Source of the DNA: Arcticibacterium sp964021845
Lineage (GTDB): Bacteria > Bacteroidota > Bacteroidia > Cytophagales > Spirosomataceae
Direction: 5' to 3'
Assembly: GCF_964021845.1 (NCBI RefSeq)
Contig: NZ_CAXHZC010000003.1
Location: 496,001 to 560,000, forward strand
Length of the DNA: 64,000 bases
How positions within the stretch are numbered: position 1 is the stretch's first letter; the number at the start of each line of letters is the position of its first letter. The notes below the pieces were generated by a model. It searched no databases. It was not told the origin of the DNA and saw nothing but the letters and a program-made list of their open reading frames with translations. The position numbers were made by a program, and so were the translations under genes. Below are positions 17,160-26,915 of the stretch, piece after piece.

Positions 17160-18131
17160 ATGCTAAATAAATTTCTCGCTCATATTCAGTCCGAAATAGC
17201 TCAATTATCTTACGGTGAAAAGCCTAAAGAGCTTTACGAACCCATTTCTTATTTAATGAAGTTGGGCGGCAAACGCCTACGACCTGCATTAACATTAATG
17301 GCTTATAACCTTTTCAAAGAGGATTGGGAAGCGGCTACCAAGCCTGCATTAGCGATTGAAGTTTTTCATAATTTCACCCTAATGCACGATGATATTATGG
17401 ATGAAGCTCCATTAAGAAGAGGAAAGCCAACGGTGCATGAAAAATGGAATAGAGATGTGGCCATACTTTCTGGTGATGTGATGTTAGTAGCTGCCTATGA
17501 GTTACTTTCTGACGTACCAGATACTCGGTTTAAGCAAATATTGAAACGCTTTAATAGAACAGCGGCTGAAGTATGTGAAGGGCAGCAGTATGACATGAAT
17601 TTTGCCACGCGAAACAATGTAACAGAGGCTGAGTATATTGAAATGATTCGTTTGAAAACCTCCGTTTTGCTGGGTTTTGCATTAGAATTGGGCGGTATGG
17701 TCGCCAATCAAGATGTGGTAGTGACTAGTCAATTGTTTGCAATAGGCGAAAATCTTGGGATAGGCTTTCAGCTCAAAGATGACATGTTGGACGTATACGG
17801 CGACCCAAAGAAGTTTGGCAAACAAGTAGGGGGAGATATCATAGAGAATAAGAAAACCTGGCTCATGCTGAAAGCTTTAGAAAAGAGCAAAGGTAAACCA
17901 GAAGAAAAGGAACTTAAGGAGTGGATAAATAAGAAAGTTTTCAACTCTGAAAAGAAGGTGTCTGCTGTTACAGACATCTATAATAGACTCGGAATTCACG
18001 AGTTGGCGGAAGCCGAAATGAATACCTACTTCCAAAAAGGTTTTGATGGAATAGATGGTTTTCCGGTAGCGGAAGAAAGGAAAACAACGCTTAGGGAGTT
18101 TGGTAAATATCTTTTAGAAAGAGACAGGTAA
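17160..18131 (+). CDS. Polyprenyl (geranylgeranyl-type) diphosphate synthase
   Basis: 323 aa trans-isoprenyl synthase that condenses IPP with an allylic diphosphate. First aspartate-rich motif LMHDDIMDEAPLRRGKPT and second motif QLKDDMLDVYGD are both intact, as is the GGKRLRP substrate-binding motif. Product length cannot be read reliably; similar Bacteroidota enzymes make geranylgeranyl or longer chains for quinones. It directly follows the permease (no gap) and precedes the aldolase by 5 nt. Confidence 0.92.
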   Translation: MLNKFLAHIQSEIAQLSYGEKPKELYEPISYLMKLGGKRLRPALTLMAYNLFKEDWEAATKPALAIEVFHNFTLMHDDIMDEAPLRRGKPTVHEKWNRDVAILSGDVMLVAAYELLSDVPDTRFKQILKRFNRTAAEVCEGQQYDMNFATRNNVTEAEYIEMIRLKTSVLLGFALELGGMVANQDVVVTSQLFAIGENLGIGFQLKDDMLDVYGDPKKFGKQVGGDIIENKKTWLMLKALEKSKGKPEEKELKEWINKKVFNSEKKVSAVTDIYNRLGIHELAEAEMNTYFQKGFDGIDGFPVAEERKTTLREFGKYLLERDR

Positions 18132-18136
18132 GACAA

Positions 18137-18775
18137 ATGGAAGAAACATTTTTCAATAAATTATTAAAAGACAAAATCCTAGCGGCAGTCACTTTGGAGT
18201 CTAGTCAAGACGCACTTTTTGTGGCTGAGGCTTTACTTAAAGGAGGGCTTAATGTTATGGAAGTGCCTTTACGCACGGATGCCGCTTTGGAGGCTATTGC
18301 TCTTATTAAAAAAGAGTTTCCTGAGATGAAAATAGGAGCAGGTACAATTTTAAGGAAAGAGCAAATAGCTACTCTGGTAGATATTGGTGTAGATTTTGGC
18401 CTAAGTGCAGGCTTTAATGAAAACTTAGTAGAGGAAATAGCAAAGAGCAAATTACCCTACATTCCAGGGGTATTCAGTCCTTCGGAAATAGAGCGGGCTT
18501 ATCAATTTGGGTTCAAAGTTCAAAAGGTATTTCCTATCGGTCAATTAGGCGGCACAAAGTATTTAAAAGCTATTTCTGGACCATATGGTCACCTTGATTT
18601 GAAGTTTATTCCTATGGGTGGCGTAAATCAAGAAAACTTTGCAGAGTATATTAAAGTAGGAAACGTAATAGCTGCTGGTGGAAGCTGGATGGTGAATAAA
18701 GAGCTTATTAAAAATAAGGAGTTTAAAGCCATAGAAGACGGTGTGAGAGCATTGATTAAGACGAGTCATGCCTGA
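18137..18775 (+). CDS. KDPG/KDPGal-type aldolase
   Basis: 212 aa class I aldolase. The Schiff-base lysine is in QKVFPIGQLGG, followed by AISGPYGHLDLKFIPMGGV, which parallels E. coli Eda and DgoA. EVPLRTDAALEAI and AGTILRKEQ in the N-terminal half also fit. Cleaves 2-keto-3-deoxy-6-phospho sugar acids to pyruvate and glyceraldehyde 3-phosphate. The kinase gene overlaps it by 8 nt and is of the galactonokinase type, so the galactonate branch is the likely pathway, though KDPG is not excluded. Confidence 0.88.
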   Translation: MEETFFNKLLKDKILAAVTLESSQDALFVAEALLKGGLNVMEVPLRTDAALEAIALIKKEFPEMKIGAGTILRKEQIATLVDIGVDFGLSAGFNENLVEEIAKSKLPYIPGVFSPSEIERAYQFGFKVQKVFPIGQLGGTKYLKAISGPYGHLDLKFIPMGGVNQENFAEYIKVGNVIAAGGSWMVNKELIKNKEFKAIEDGVRALIKTSHA

Positions 18776-19697
18776 TATAAAAAACATTATTAGCTGCGAC
18801 TGGGGAACAAGCTCTTTTAGATTAAGACTTGTTGACATAAATACAGAGCAGGTCCTTTCTAAAGTAAAAGACAGCGAAGGAATTAGTGTGGTCAATGCCA
18901 ACTGGCTTTCACGGGACAAGCCTTCATCAGAACGAAAAGCATTTTTCCTTTCTGTTTTAAAAGAGAAAATTAAAAGCCTAGTTGGTCAAAACTTGGAGAA
19001 AACACCTGTTTTGATTTCTGGAATGGCTTCATCTTCCATCGGGATTGAAGAATTAAAATATTCCAATACACCTCTTTCAGTAAGTGATTTAGACTTAAGC
19101 TATTCAAAGTTTTATGACGACAGAGATATCTATATATTTTCAGGTTTAAGCTCTGAGCTTGATGTGATGCGTGGTGAAGAGACCATTATACTAGGCTGTG
19201 ATTCTAGTGAAGAGGAATTGATAATTTTGCCAGGAACACATAGTAAGCACGTGGAGGTAAGAAACGGGTCAATTATAGATTTTAAAACCTTCATGACCGG
19301 AGAGTTTTTTAACATTTTAAGCACCAATAGTATTTTGGCAAACACTGTGTTAAAGCCAGAAGCTATGCGTTTAGATAATTCTTATTATCAAAAAGGATTA
19401 GAAGAAGGCTTTGTAGGTAACCTTTTAAACCTCACCTTTAATACTAGAACCTTGGGTTTGTTAAAGGCTGTGAGCAAAGAAGATTGCTATCACTATTTGA
19501 GTGGTTTGCTTATTGGTGCTGAGTTAAAAAGTATTCCCGAAAATACCGCTTGTGTTCATTTAGTAAGCGAAGGAAATTTGTTAGAGATTTACACTTCAGC
19601 ATTGAAGGTTTTGAATACATCGGCCACCGTAAAGGCTACAGATTCCGGTAAGGCCTTTGTTAATGGTCATTTGAGGCTTTATAAAAGCCTTAGGTAA
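18768..19697 (+). CDS. dgoK: 2-dehydro-3-deoxygalactonokinase
   Basis: 309 aa DgoK-family kinase that phosphorylates 2-keto-3-deoxy-galactonate. The N-terminal phosphate-binding strand reads SCDWGTSSFRLRLVD, and the LPGTHSKHVEV and DFKTFMTGEFF blocks are typical of the family. Its ATG lies inside the end of the aldolase gene, giving translational coupling. Together the pair completes lower De Ley-Doudoroff galactonate catabolism; a dehydratase and dehydrogenase are not in the immediate cluster. Confidence 0.9.
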   Translation: MPDIKNIISCDWGTSSFRLRLVDINTEQVLSKVKDSEGISVVNANWLSRDKPSSERKAFFLSVLKEKIKSLVGQNLEKTPVLISGMASSSIGIEELKYSNTPLSVSDLDLSYSKFYDDRDIYIFSGLSSELDVMRGEETIILGCDSSEEELIILPGTHSKHVEVRNGSIIDFKTFMTGEFFNILSTNSILANTVLKPEAMRLDNSYYQKGLEEGFVGNLLNLTFNTRTLGLLKAVSKEDCYHYLSGLLIGAELKSIPENTACVHLVSEGNLLEIYTSALKVLNTSATVKATDSGKAFVNGHLRLYKSLR

Positions 19698-19730
19698 AAG
19701 AGACGCTGAACTAAATAATCAAACATTTTA

Positions 19731-19738
19731 TATCTTTG
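19731..19738 (+). promoter_or_regulatory. Candidate -7 element for the LacI-type regulator
   Basis: TATCTTTG matches TAnnTTTG and lies 90 nt before the regulator start. No -33 partner was found. Confidence 0.35.
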
Positions 19739-19828
19739 TATCAAATAGTGTCGCAACACACTTACGGTTTGAGCGAGTATAAGAACTTTAGTTCAAAATC
19801 GTTATATCTCACTAAGTACCAATCTTAA

Positions 19829-20833
19829 ATGGCTAAGAAAAAATCCATAGCTGACCTTTCAAGAGAGTTGAAAATTTCAACAACTACAATTTCTTATGTC
19901 TTAAATGGCAAAGGAAGAGAAAAGAGAATTAGTCAGAAGGTTATTGATCGCATTGAAAAGTATATCAAAGAAGTCGGCTATATTCCAGATTTTATTGGTA
20001 GGAGCTTAAGGACAGGGAAAAGCATGACCTTAGGTTTAGTGGTAGGTGAGTTAAGAAATCCCTTCTTCTCCGATATCTCTAGTGAAATAGAAAAACTGGC
20101 TGCAAAAGCAGGTTATTCTTTGATAGTAACCAGCTCTAATGACGAATTAGAGAAAGTTTTGAGGGCTATAAGGTTATTGGCAGATAGGAAAGTAGATGGT
20201 ATAGCCGTAGCTTCTACAGAAGGCTTGGAGAATGAAATAAGGGCTTTATTAGAGAATAAGGTTCCTGTTATGTTATATGACAGATACTTAGAAGATTTGG
20301 CTTGCAGTAGTATTGTGGTCAATAACACGGAAAGCACTTTTGAAGCTACTAAGCATCTTTATGAGAATGGGTATAGAAACATTGGTTTTGTAACTTTTGA
20401 ATCAAATCAGAGCAGCCGTCAGGATAGATTAAAAGGATATCAAGCTTTTGTTACTGAAAATAATTTGAAGCCAAGTGTTTTAAAAATACCTTATGATGTC
20501 GATTACACAGGAAATGCAAATAAAATTCTTGGGTTTATAAACAAGAATACAGAGATAGATGCAGTCATATTTTCAACAAATCTGCTTACACTTAGTGGCC
20601 TTGGTGCCATCAATAAGCTAGATAGAAAGATAGGTTTGATAAGTTTTGATGACCATTTGCTTTATGAAGTCTTCACACCAAGTATTACTGCCATTAGTCA
20701 ACCCGTGAAAATAATGGCGGAAAAAATCATGGAGAATTTATTGAAAATGATAAACGGTAATCAGCCCTTTGTTTCTGACACAATAGTCTTACCAACAGTC
20801 TTAAAGGTAAGAGAATCTTCACAGCGTAAGTGA
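19829..20833 (+). CDS. LacI-family transcriptional regulator
   Basis: 334 aa. N-terminal HTH (SIADLSRELKISTTTISYVL), hinge region to about residue 60, then a periplasmic-binding-protein-like sugar-sensing domain (LGLVVGELRNPFFSDISS). Placed between the aldolase/kinase pair and SusC/SusD, it probably controls one or both in response to a sugar acid or breakdown product. I did not find a clear palindromic operator in the flanking gaps. Confidence 0.92.
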   Translation: MAKKKSIADLSRELKISTTTISYVLNGKGREKRISQKVIDRIEKYIKEVGYIPDFIGRSLRTGKSMTLGLVVGELRNPFFSDISSEIEKLAAKAGYSLIVTSSNDELEKVLRAIRLLADRKVDGIAVASTEGLENEIRALLENKVPVMLYDRYLEDLACSSIVVNNTESTFEATKHLYENGYRNIGFVTFESNQSSRQDRLKGYQAFVTENNLKPSVLKIPYDVDYTGNANKILGFINKNTEIDAVIFSTNLLTLSGLGAINKLDRKIGLISFDDHLLYEVFTPSITAISQPVKIMAEKIMENLLKMINGNQPFVSDTIVLPTVLKVRESSQRK

Positions 20834-20999
20834 TCGTTTTTTTTATATAAAAAGCCCCTTCCTGAGCTAGAATTGCTGTTTCTAAGCTAAAAACCAATAC
20901 TTCTTTCTTAACCATAGCTTAATATTTAGCGAACAAAAAGGTAATAATTGAATCGTTGTTTTGCGGCTTGAACGAAATCAATTAATACACTTTATTTCT

Positions 21000-23900
21000 A
21001 TGTTAAAAAATTACGTGGGAAAACTGAAATTCATTCTTGGATTCGCAGTTTTGAGTTGCTTATTTATAGAGCAACATGCTTTTGGAGGAGAATCGTTTGC
21101 ATTTAATGTACGTGCATTAAAAGGAACGGTTAGTGATGAGACAGGTTCGGCAATGCCGGGTGTTTCTGTTGTGATTAAGGGAACTTCTATTGGTACTATA
21201 ACAGACGGAGATGGTTCTTTTTCTTTAAATGTGGAGAATCAAAACACAGTCTTGGTTTTCTCTTTTGTGGGTTACCTTAGCCAAGAAGTGTTGGTAGGTA
21301 ATCAGTCAAATATTAAGGTAGCTTTACTTCCAGATACGCAAGCTTTAGAAGAATTTGTGGTGGTAGGTTACGGTACAGAGAGCAGAAGAAACATTACTGC
21401 AGCTGTAGCTTCTATTGACCCAGACGATATTAAAGCTTTGCCAAAATCTAACGTGGTAGAAATGTTAGATGGTAGGCTTCCCGGTGTACAGGTGATGAGT
21501 GATAACATTCCTGGTGGCGGAGCTTCTTTAAGAGTAAGAGGTTTTAGTACCATTAATGATAACGACCCTTTGGTGATTGTGGATGGTATTCCTGTTTCTA
21601 ATGGCATGAATAGCATTAATCCAAATGACATTGCTACTATGCAGGTCTTAAAAGATGCAGCTTCTGCTTCTGTTTATGGTTCTAGAGCGGCTAATGGTGT
21701 GGTAATTATTACTACCAAAACAGGTGGAACAAAAGATGCTTTCAAAGTGAACTTTGATGCTTATTCTGGCGTGCAAGCTCCATTTAATCAGCCAAGAATG
21801 CTTAATGCTCAGCAATACGGCGATGCTTTATGGCAAGCCACTAAGAACGATGGTCAGGTTCCGGCAAGTGATATTTATGGTAACGACCCAAACAATCCTA
21901 CCATACCTGCTTTCTTAGATGCTGCACAAACTATTCCTAGTGCAGATGTGGACTGGGTAAAGGAAATAATGCAAACGGCTCCTATTCATTCTTATAATGT
22001 TACTCTTTTAAAAGGTGGAGAAAGAGCTCAAAACTCTTTAAGTTTAGGTTATTTCAATCAAGAAGGTATCATTAAGAATACTGGTTTTGAGCGTTATTCA
22101 GCTAGGTTTAATTCTACCTATAAATTGACCAACTTTTTAACCATTGGTGAGAATTTAGGTCTTTCTTACAGAGACCAAGTTTCTGTAAACACGAACAGTG
22201 CTTTGGGTAGTATTATTTACAATGCTTACAAGTTCCCATCTATAGTTCCTGTCAAAAATACAAATGGAGATTTTGCTGGTAACCCTATAAATGATATCGG
22301 AAACCCACTAGGTTCTTTGGATAGAGGAAAAGGAAATAACCAAAAAAGAATTCAGGCCTTAGGAAGTGCTTTTGCAAGCATCAATGTTGACAACTTTGTA
22401 TTTAAGTCTGTCATCGGCCTTGATTTTCAGAACTATAACAGAAGAAGTTTTTCTCCAGTGTATGATGAGATTTTGGCTAGTAATAACACCAACTCTCTGA
22501 GCACCTCAAACAGCTTCAACTATCAGTCTACTTTTTCAAATACATTGACTTATAATAATGCTTTTGGAAAACATAATTTTGACGCCTTGCTAGGTCAAGA
22601 AGCCATCAAATATTACGGAGAGAGTTTTTCTGCTTCTAGAAGTACTTTTGCTTACGAAGACGATAGCTTCAAGTACCTTTCTTTTGGTTCTGAAAATCAG
22701 TTGAACTCAGGTTCTGCAAGTAGCTGGGCATTGAACTCTTACTTCGGAAGAGTTAACTATAACTATGATTTGAAATACCTTTTTAGTGCTACCGTAAGAA
22801 GAGACGGAACTTCAAGACTGGCAAATAATAAATATGGTACGTTCCCTGCATTCTCTGCTGGTTGGAGATTAGATAGAGAGGCTTTCTTTGACTTTGGTAA
22901 CACGTTCACTTCTTTCTTATTGAGAGGTAGCTGGGGACAAACAGGAAATCAGAGCATCTCTTCTTATGCTACTGTGGATAGTTATACAAATAATAACGCC
23001 AACTCAGATTATGCTCTTGACGGTTCTCAGGGCTCTGTTTACTCAGGTTTGACGCAGTCTAGAGTTCCTAACCCTAACCTTAAATGGGAAACTACAAATC
23101 AGCTTTCTATTGGAGTGGATTTAGGATTCTTTAATGACAAATTGAACATTACTGCGGACTATTTTGATAAGGTAACGAAAGACATTTTGGTTTATAACTC
23201 TGTGCCTTTGACCTATGGTGGAACAAACGATGGACAGTGGATTAATGATGGAAAAATGAGAAACCATGGTATTGAAATTGACTTGAACTATGCAGACCAA
23301 ATAGACGACTTAGGTTATAGCGTTGGATTTAATTTGACAGGCTTGAAAAACGAATTGACAGAGCTTAACAATGTTACATATTTAGGAATTCCAAGTTCTA
23401 CACTTCACTCTGTGAACTTCGACCAAGAGGTTACTAGAAGTACCGTAGGTCAGCCAATTGGTGCATTCTTTGGCTACCAAGCAGACGGTCTTTTCAAAAA
23501 TACTGGAGAAGTAGAAAGCCATGGCATTCAGCCAAATGCTGTTCCTGGTGATATTCGTTTCAAAGACGTGAACAATGACGGTGTTTTAGACGACAAGGAC
23601 AGAACCTACATTGGCACGCCTCATCCATCTGTATTATTGGGATTGAACTTAAACTTCGATTATAAAGACTTTGATTTGGGTCTTTTCTTCAACGCAAGTT
23701 TAGGTAACGATATCTATAATTTGACCAAGTTTAACGGAGAGTTTTTTAACCAAGCAGCTTATAACAAAGACGTGAGCGTTTTAGATGCATGGACAGAGAG
23801 TAATGTGGATGCTACTATTCCAAGACTTTCTTTAGATGACCCCAATAATAACATCAGACCTTCTTCTTATTTCATAGAGGATGGCTCTTATTTAAAATTG

Positions 23901-24131
23901 AATAACCTTCAATTAGGATACACGCTTCCTGCTGCGAAAATAAAAGGTGCAAGCCTTAGAATTTACACGCAAATGAGCAATGTATTCACTATTACAAAGT
24001 ACACTGGCCTTAATCCTCAAATTGGACTTCAGAGCTATTCTTCTAGTAATAGAAACTTGGATATCGGAGTAGATAGAGGACTTTATCCTCCATCAAGAAC
24101 CATCATGCTAGGTTGTAATTTGAACTTCTAA
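21000..24131 (+). CDS. SusC-type TonB-dependent transporter
   Basis: 1043 aa from the ATG at 21000; a TTG at 20961 only adds 13 unlikely residues. A signal peptide is followed by a carboxypeptidase-like regulatory domain (GTVSDETGSAMPGVSVVIKG, about residues 40-115), a TonB-box region (EEFVVVGYGTESRRN), a plug domain (LPGVQVMSDN, VDGIPVSNGM, YGSRAANGVVIITTK) and a barrel. SusC proteins import oligosaccharides or other large ligands with a SusD lid. The SusD gene follows after 12 nt. Confidence 0.95.
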   Translation: MLKNYVGKLKFILGFAVLSCLFIEQHAFGGESFAFNVRALKGTVSDETGSAMPGVSVVIKGTSIGTITDGDGSFSLNVENQNTVLVFSFVGYLSQEVLVGNQSNIKVALLPDTQALEEFVVVGYGTESRRNITAAVASIDPDDIKALPKSNVVEMLDGRLPGVQVMSDNIPGGGASLRVRGFSTINDNDPLVIVDGIPVSNGMNSINPNDIATMQVLKDAASASVYGSRAANGVVIITTKTGGTKDAFKVNFDAYSGVQAPFNQPRMLNAQQYGDALWQATKNDGQVPASDIYGNDPNNPTIPAFLDAAQTIPSADVDWVKEIMQTAPIHSYNVTLLKGGERAQNSLSLGYFNQEGIIKNTGFERYSARFNSTYKLTNFLTIGENLGLSYRDQVSVNTNSALGSIIYNAYKFPSIVPVKNTNGDFAGNPINDIGNPLGSLDRGKGNNQKRIQALGSAFASINVDNFVFKSVIGLDFQNYNRRSFSPVYDEILASNNTNSLSTSNSFNYQSTFSNTLTYNNAFGKHNFDALLGQEAIKYYGESFSASRSTFAYEDDSFKYLSFGSENQLNSGSASSWALNSYFGRVNYNYDLKYLFSATVRRDGTSRLANNKYGTFPAFSAGWRLDREAFFDFGNTFTSFLLRGSWGQTGNQSISSYATVDSYTNNNANSDYALDGSQGSVYSGLTQSRVPNPNLKWETTNQLSIGVDLGFFNDKLNITADYFDKVTKDILVYNSVPLTYGGTNDGQWINDGKMRNHGIEIDLNYADQIDDLGYSVGFNLTGLKNELTELNNVTYLGIPSSTLHSVNFDQEVTRSTVGQPIGAFFGYQADGLFKNTGEVESHGIQPNAVPGDIRFKDVNNDGVLDDKDRTYIGTPHPSVLLGLNLNFDYKDFDLGLFFNASLGNDIYNLTKFNGEFFNQAAYNKDVSVLDAWTESNVDATIPRLSLDDPNNNIRPSSYFIEDGSYLKLNNLQLGYTLPAAKIKGASLRIYTQMSNVFTITKYTGLNPQIGLQSYSSSNRNLDIGVDRGLYPPSRTIMLGCNLNF

Positions 24132-24143
24132 CAAACAGAAAAA

Positions 24144-25814
24144 ATGACTTTTAAGATAAAGAATTTAATAAAAACGGCTAGCCTTTTTTCTTTGGCAGCC
24201 CTAAGCATTTCGTGTAGCGAAGACTTCTTAACGGAGGTGCCTTATGGCGAAGTTTCTCCTTCTGAAATAACAAAAGCAGAGAATGTAGAGCGAGCAATAG
24301 TTTCTGCTTACAGCGTGCTAAATGGTCAAATAGACGGAGCAAGTAATGCTTATAACTCACCGGCTTCAAACTGGAGTTTTGGTGATGTAGTCTCTGACGA
24401 TAGCTATAAAGGTGGTGGAGGTACTGGTGACCAAAACAACATTCACCAGATGGAAATTTTCAATACTACAGCTACCACTTTTGACATAAAACGCAAGTGG
24501 ATGGCTCTGTACGAAGGAGTAAAACGTAGTAATGAGGCTCTGAAATTACTAAACAATTCAGAAAACTTTGATGCTACATTGAAAGCTCAGCGTACTGCCG
24601 AGTTGCACTTTCTTCGTGGTCACTATTATTTCGAATTAAAGAAGACGTTCAACCAAATTCCTTACATAGATGAGACTGCTGAAACGGCAGAAGACTATGC
24701 AAAGTCTAACGTGGAGTTTACTTCAGAACAGCTTTGGGAGAAAATTGAAAAGGATTTTGAATTAGCTATCAGCGGTTTGCCAGAAACGCAGTCTGAAGTA
24801 GGTAGGCCTACAAAAGCTGCAGCAAAAGCTTATTTAGCAAAGACGGCATTGTTTCAAAATGAATGGCAAAAAGTATATGATTTGACATCAGAAGTAATGG
24901 GAGGTAAATATGCTCTATTGCCAGATTTTCAAAATGTATTTCTTCCAGAGAATGATAACAGTGAAGAAGTTATTTTTGCGGTGCAATATTCTGTTTTAGA
25001 TGGCCAGCCGAGTAATTATAATGGAAGCATTGGTGACCGTTTAACTGCTCCAGGTGGACCATTTTATTCGCAATATGGTTTTCACAGACCATCTCAGAAT
25101 TTGGTGAATGCGTTTAAAGTAACTGCTACGGGTTTGCCAGTGGAGAATAACGTGAATTTGACCACGGAAGATGCAGTAGACCCAAGATTAGACATCACTA
25201 TTGCTCGCCCGGGAATTCCTTACAAAGACCTAGGCGTAAATTATGAAGAAAACTGGGCGAGAGATTTGTCTACCTACGGTGAGTTTTCTCCTAAGAAGAG
25301 AATTGTTTCTGCTAAATCGCCTTTCCATACATTAGTTTGGCCTTATGTAAATGCCATGAATTACTACGTGATAAGATATGCGGAGGTGATTTTGTGGAGA
25401 GCAGAAGCTGCTGTAGAATTAGGTAAATTAGAAGAGGCTAGAACTTTAGTAAACCAAATTCGTACAAGAGCTAAAAACTCTACTTATGTCAAAACTTTAG
25501 ACGGAACTGCCGATGCTGGTCAATATGCTATTTCTACCTATGAAGCTGCATGGACCAGTGCAGAAGCAGCAAGAGCAGCGGTAAGAACAGAAACTAGGTT
25601 AGAACTAGCCATGGAAGGCCACAGGTTCTTCAACCTGGTTCGTTGGGGCGTAGCAGATAAGGTTATGAACGACTACCTAGCGGTGGAGAAAACAAGAAGG
25701 ACGCATTTAACTAATGCAAGCTTTACACAAGGGAAAAACGAGTATTTCCCTATTCCACAAGAGTATTTGGATAATACAAAAGACAAAGAAGTGGTTCAAA
25801 ACGCCAATTACTAG
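24144..25814 (+). CDS. SusD/RagB-type surface lipoprotein
   Basis: 556 aa. The lipoprotein signal ends LAALSISC, with acidic residues following (SEDF). The N-terminal half has SusD TPR-like helices (RGHYYFELKKTFNQIPY). The C-terminal part carries ELAMEGHRFFNLVRWG and ends with the usual QEYLDNTKDKEVVQNANY-type closing segment. It works as the lid of the adjoining SusC pore. The ligand is unknown; context suggests a sugar-acid-yielding glycan. Confidence 0.95.
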   Translation: MTFKIKNLIKTASLFSLAALSISCSEDFLTEVPYGEVSPSEITKAENVERAIVSAYSVLNGQIDGASNAYNSPASNWSFGDVVSDDSYKGGGGTGDQNNIHQMEIFNTTATTFDIKRKWMALYEGVKRSNEALKLLNNSENFDATLKAQRTAELHFLRGHYYFELKKTFNQIPYIDETAETAEDYAKSNVEFTSEQLWEKIEKDFELAISGLPETQSEVGRPTKAAAKAYLAKTALFQNEWQKVYDLTSEVMGGKYALLPDFQNVFLPENDNSEEVIFAVQYSVLDGQPSNYNGSIGDRLTAPGGPFYSQYGFHRPSQNLVNAFKVTATGLPVENNVNLTTEDAVDPRLDITIARPGIPYKDLGVNYEENWARDLSTYGEFSPKKRIVSAKSPFHTLVWPYVNAMNYYVIRYAEVILWRAEAAVELGKLEEARTLVNQIRTRAKNSTYVKTLDGTADAGQYAISTYEAAWTSAEAARAAVRTETRLELAMEGHRFFNLVRWGVADKVMNDYLAVEKTRRTHLTNASFTQGKNEYFPIPQEYLDNTKDKEVVQNANY

Positions 25815-25837
25815 TCTATATAAAGAAAAGGAGAAAG

Positions 25838-25867
25838 AGGTCAACTGCTTGTCGGTTGGCCTTTTTT
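25838..25867 (+). terminator. Terminator after susC/susD
   Basis: Stem AGGTCAAC (25838-25845) with GTTGGCCT (25854-25861; one G-T pair) followed by a T-run to 25867. Confidence 0.8.
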
Positions 25868-25913
25868 GCTATAAGATTGTTACATTTAAGAAACAATTCA
25901 ACCTTAAAGTAAT

Positions 25914-26915
25914 ATGCGTCTAGTTCAGCTTTTAAACCCAAACAATGATAGGAAAGTAGCCCAAGTAAAGGGAGACAAGCTTCTTCTTTTGACTAATTAT
26001 ATTACAATTTATGATCTTGTTATGGATACTGTTAAAAATCAAAAAGAACTTGCCGCTCTAGTCAAGGAGGGCATAGGTTCAGAATGGCTCGATTATCAAA
26101 AAGTTTGGGAGGGGAAATCACCTTGGAAGTGGCTTCCATGCTTTGACCATCCGAGAGATGTGAATAACTGCATGGTTTCTGGAACCGGTTTGACGCATAA
26201 GGCAAGTGCAGAGAATAGAGACAAAATGAATGCTGCTGGTGAAAGTCAGACCGATAGTATGAAAATTTACTTTATGGGTGAAGAGAAAGGGAAACCAGCA
26301 AAGGGGGAAATTGGCGTACAGCCAGAATGGTTTTATAAAGGAAATGGTACCGTTTTAAAAGGTCATTTAGACAAATTAGATGTTCCTCTTTACGCTCTAG
26401 ATGGTGGAGAAGAACCTGAAATTGCAGGTGTTTACGTGATAAATGAAGAAGGAGTTCCAGTAAGAATTGGTTTTGCCACGGGCAATGAATACTCTGACCA
26501 TGTGATGGAGAAAATCAATTACCTCTACTTGGCACCTTCTAAAATTCGCTCATGCAGCATTGGTCCAGAGCTAGTTATTGATGAAGTTATTTTTCAAGAC
26601 ATTTCTGGAAATGTGAAGATAAAAAGAGATAAAAAAACTTTATGGGAGAAAGCCGTAAAAACGGGTGAGGCTAATATGGCTCATAGTTTAGAGAATTTGG
26701 AATACCATCATTTCAAATACGCCAATCATAGAGTTCCTGGTCAAGCACATATTCACTTTTTTGGGACGGGAGCTTTTAGTTTTGGTGATGGCATCAAACT
26801 AAAAGACGGAGACGAAATGCTAGTGGATTGGCCTCAAATGGGCAAACCACTAGTCAATAAATTGGCAGAGCATAGTGCTCCTGAAACGCTCATTAAAGTT
26901 GTTCCGATAAAGTAG
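25914..26915 (+). CDS. AraD1/GguC-like FAH-fold enzyme
   Basis: 333 aa. The order of blocks (VSGTGLTHKASAENRDKMN, EWFYKGNGTVLKGH, GGEEPEIAGVYV, ATGNEYSDHVMEK, CSIGPELVID, HFFGTGAFSFGDGIKLKDGD) is that of AraD1/GguC proteins, which belong to the fumarylacetoacetate hydrolase superfamily. The superfamily handles 2-keto-3-deoxy sugar acids. The position after SusCD and the aldolase/kinase genes fits a sugar-acid step such as dehydration of a keto-deoxy acid. The exact substrate is not known. Its 3' end overlaps the convergent gene by 23 nt. Confidence 0.75.
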   Translation: MRLVQLLNPNNDRKVAQVKGDKLLLLTNYITIYDLVMDTVKNQKELAALVKEGIGSEWLDYQKVWEGKSPWKWLPCFDHPRDVNNCMVSGTGLTHKASAENRDKMNAAGESQTDSMKIYFMGEEKGKPAKGEIGVQPEWFYKGNGTVLKGHLDKLDVPLYALDGGEEPEIAGVYVINEEGVPVRIGFATGNEYSDHVMEKINYLYLAPSKIRSCSIGPELVIDEVIFQDISGNVKIKRDKKTLWEKAVKTGEANMAHSLENLEYHHFKYANHRVPGQAHIHFFGTGAFSFGDGIKLKDGDEMLVDWPQMGKPLVNKLAEHSAPETLIKVVPIK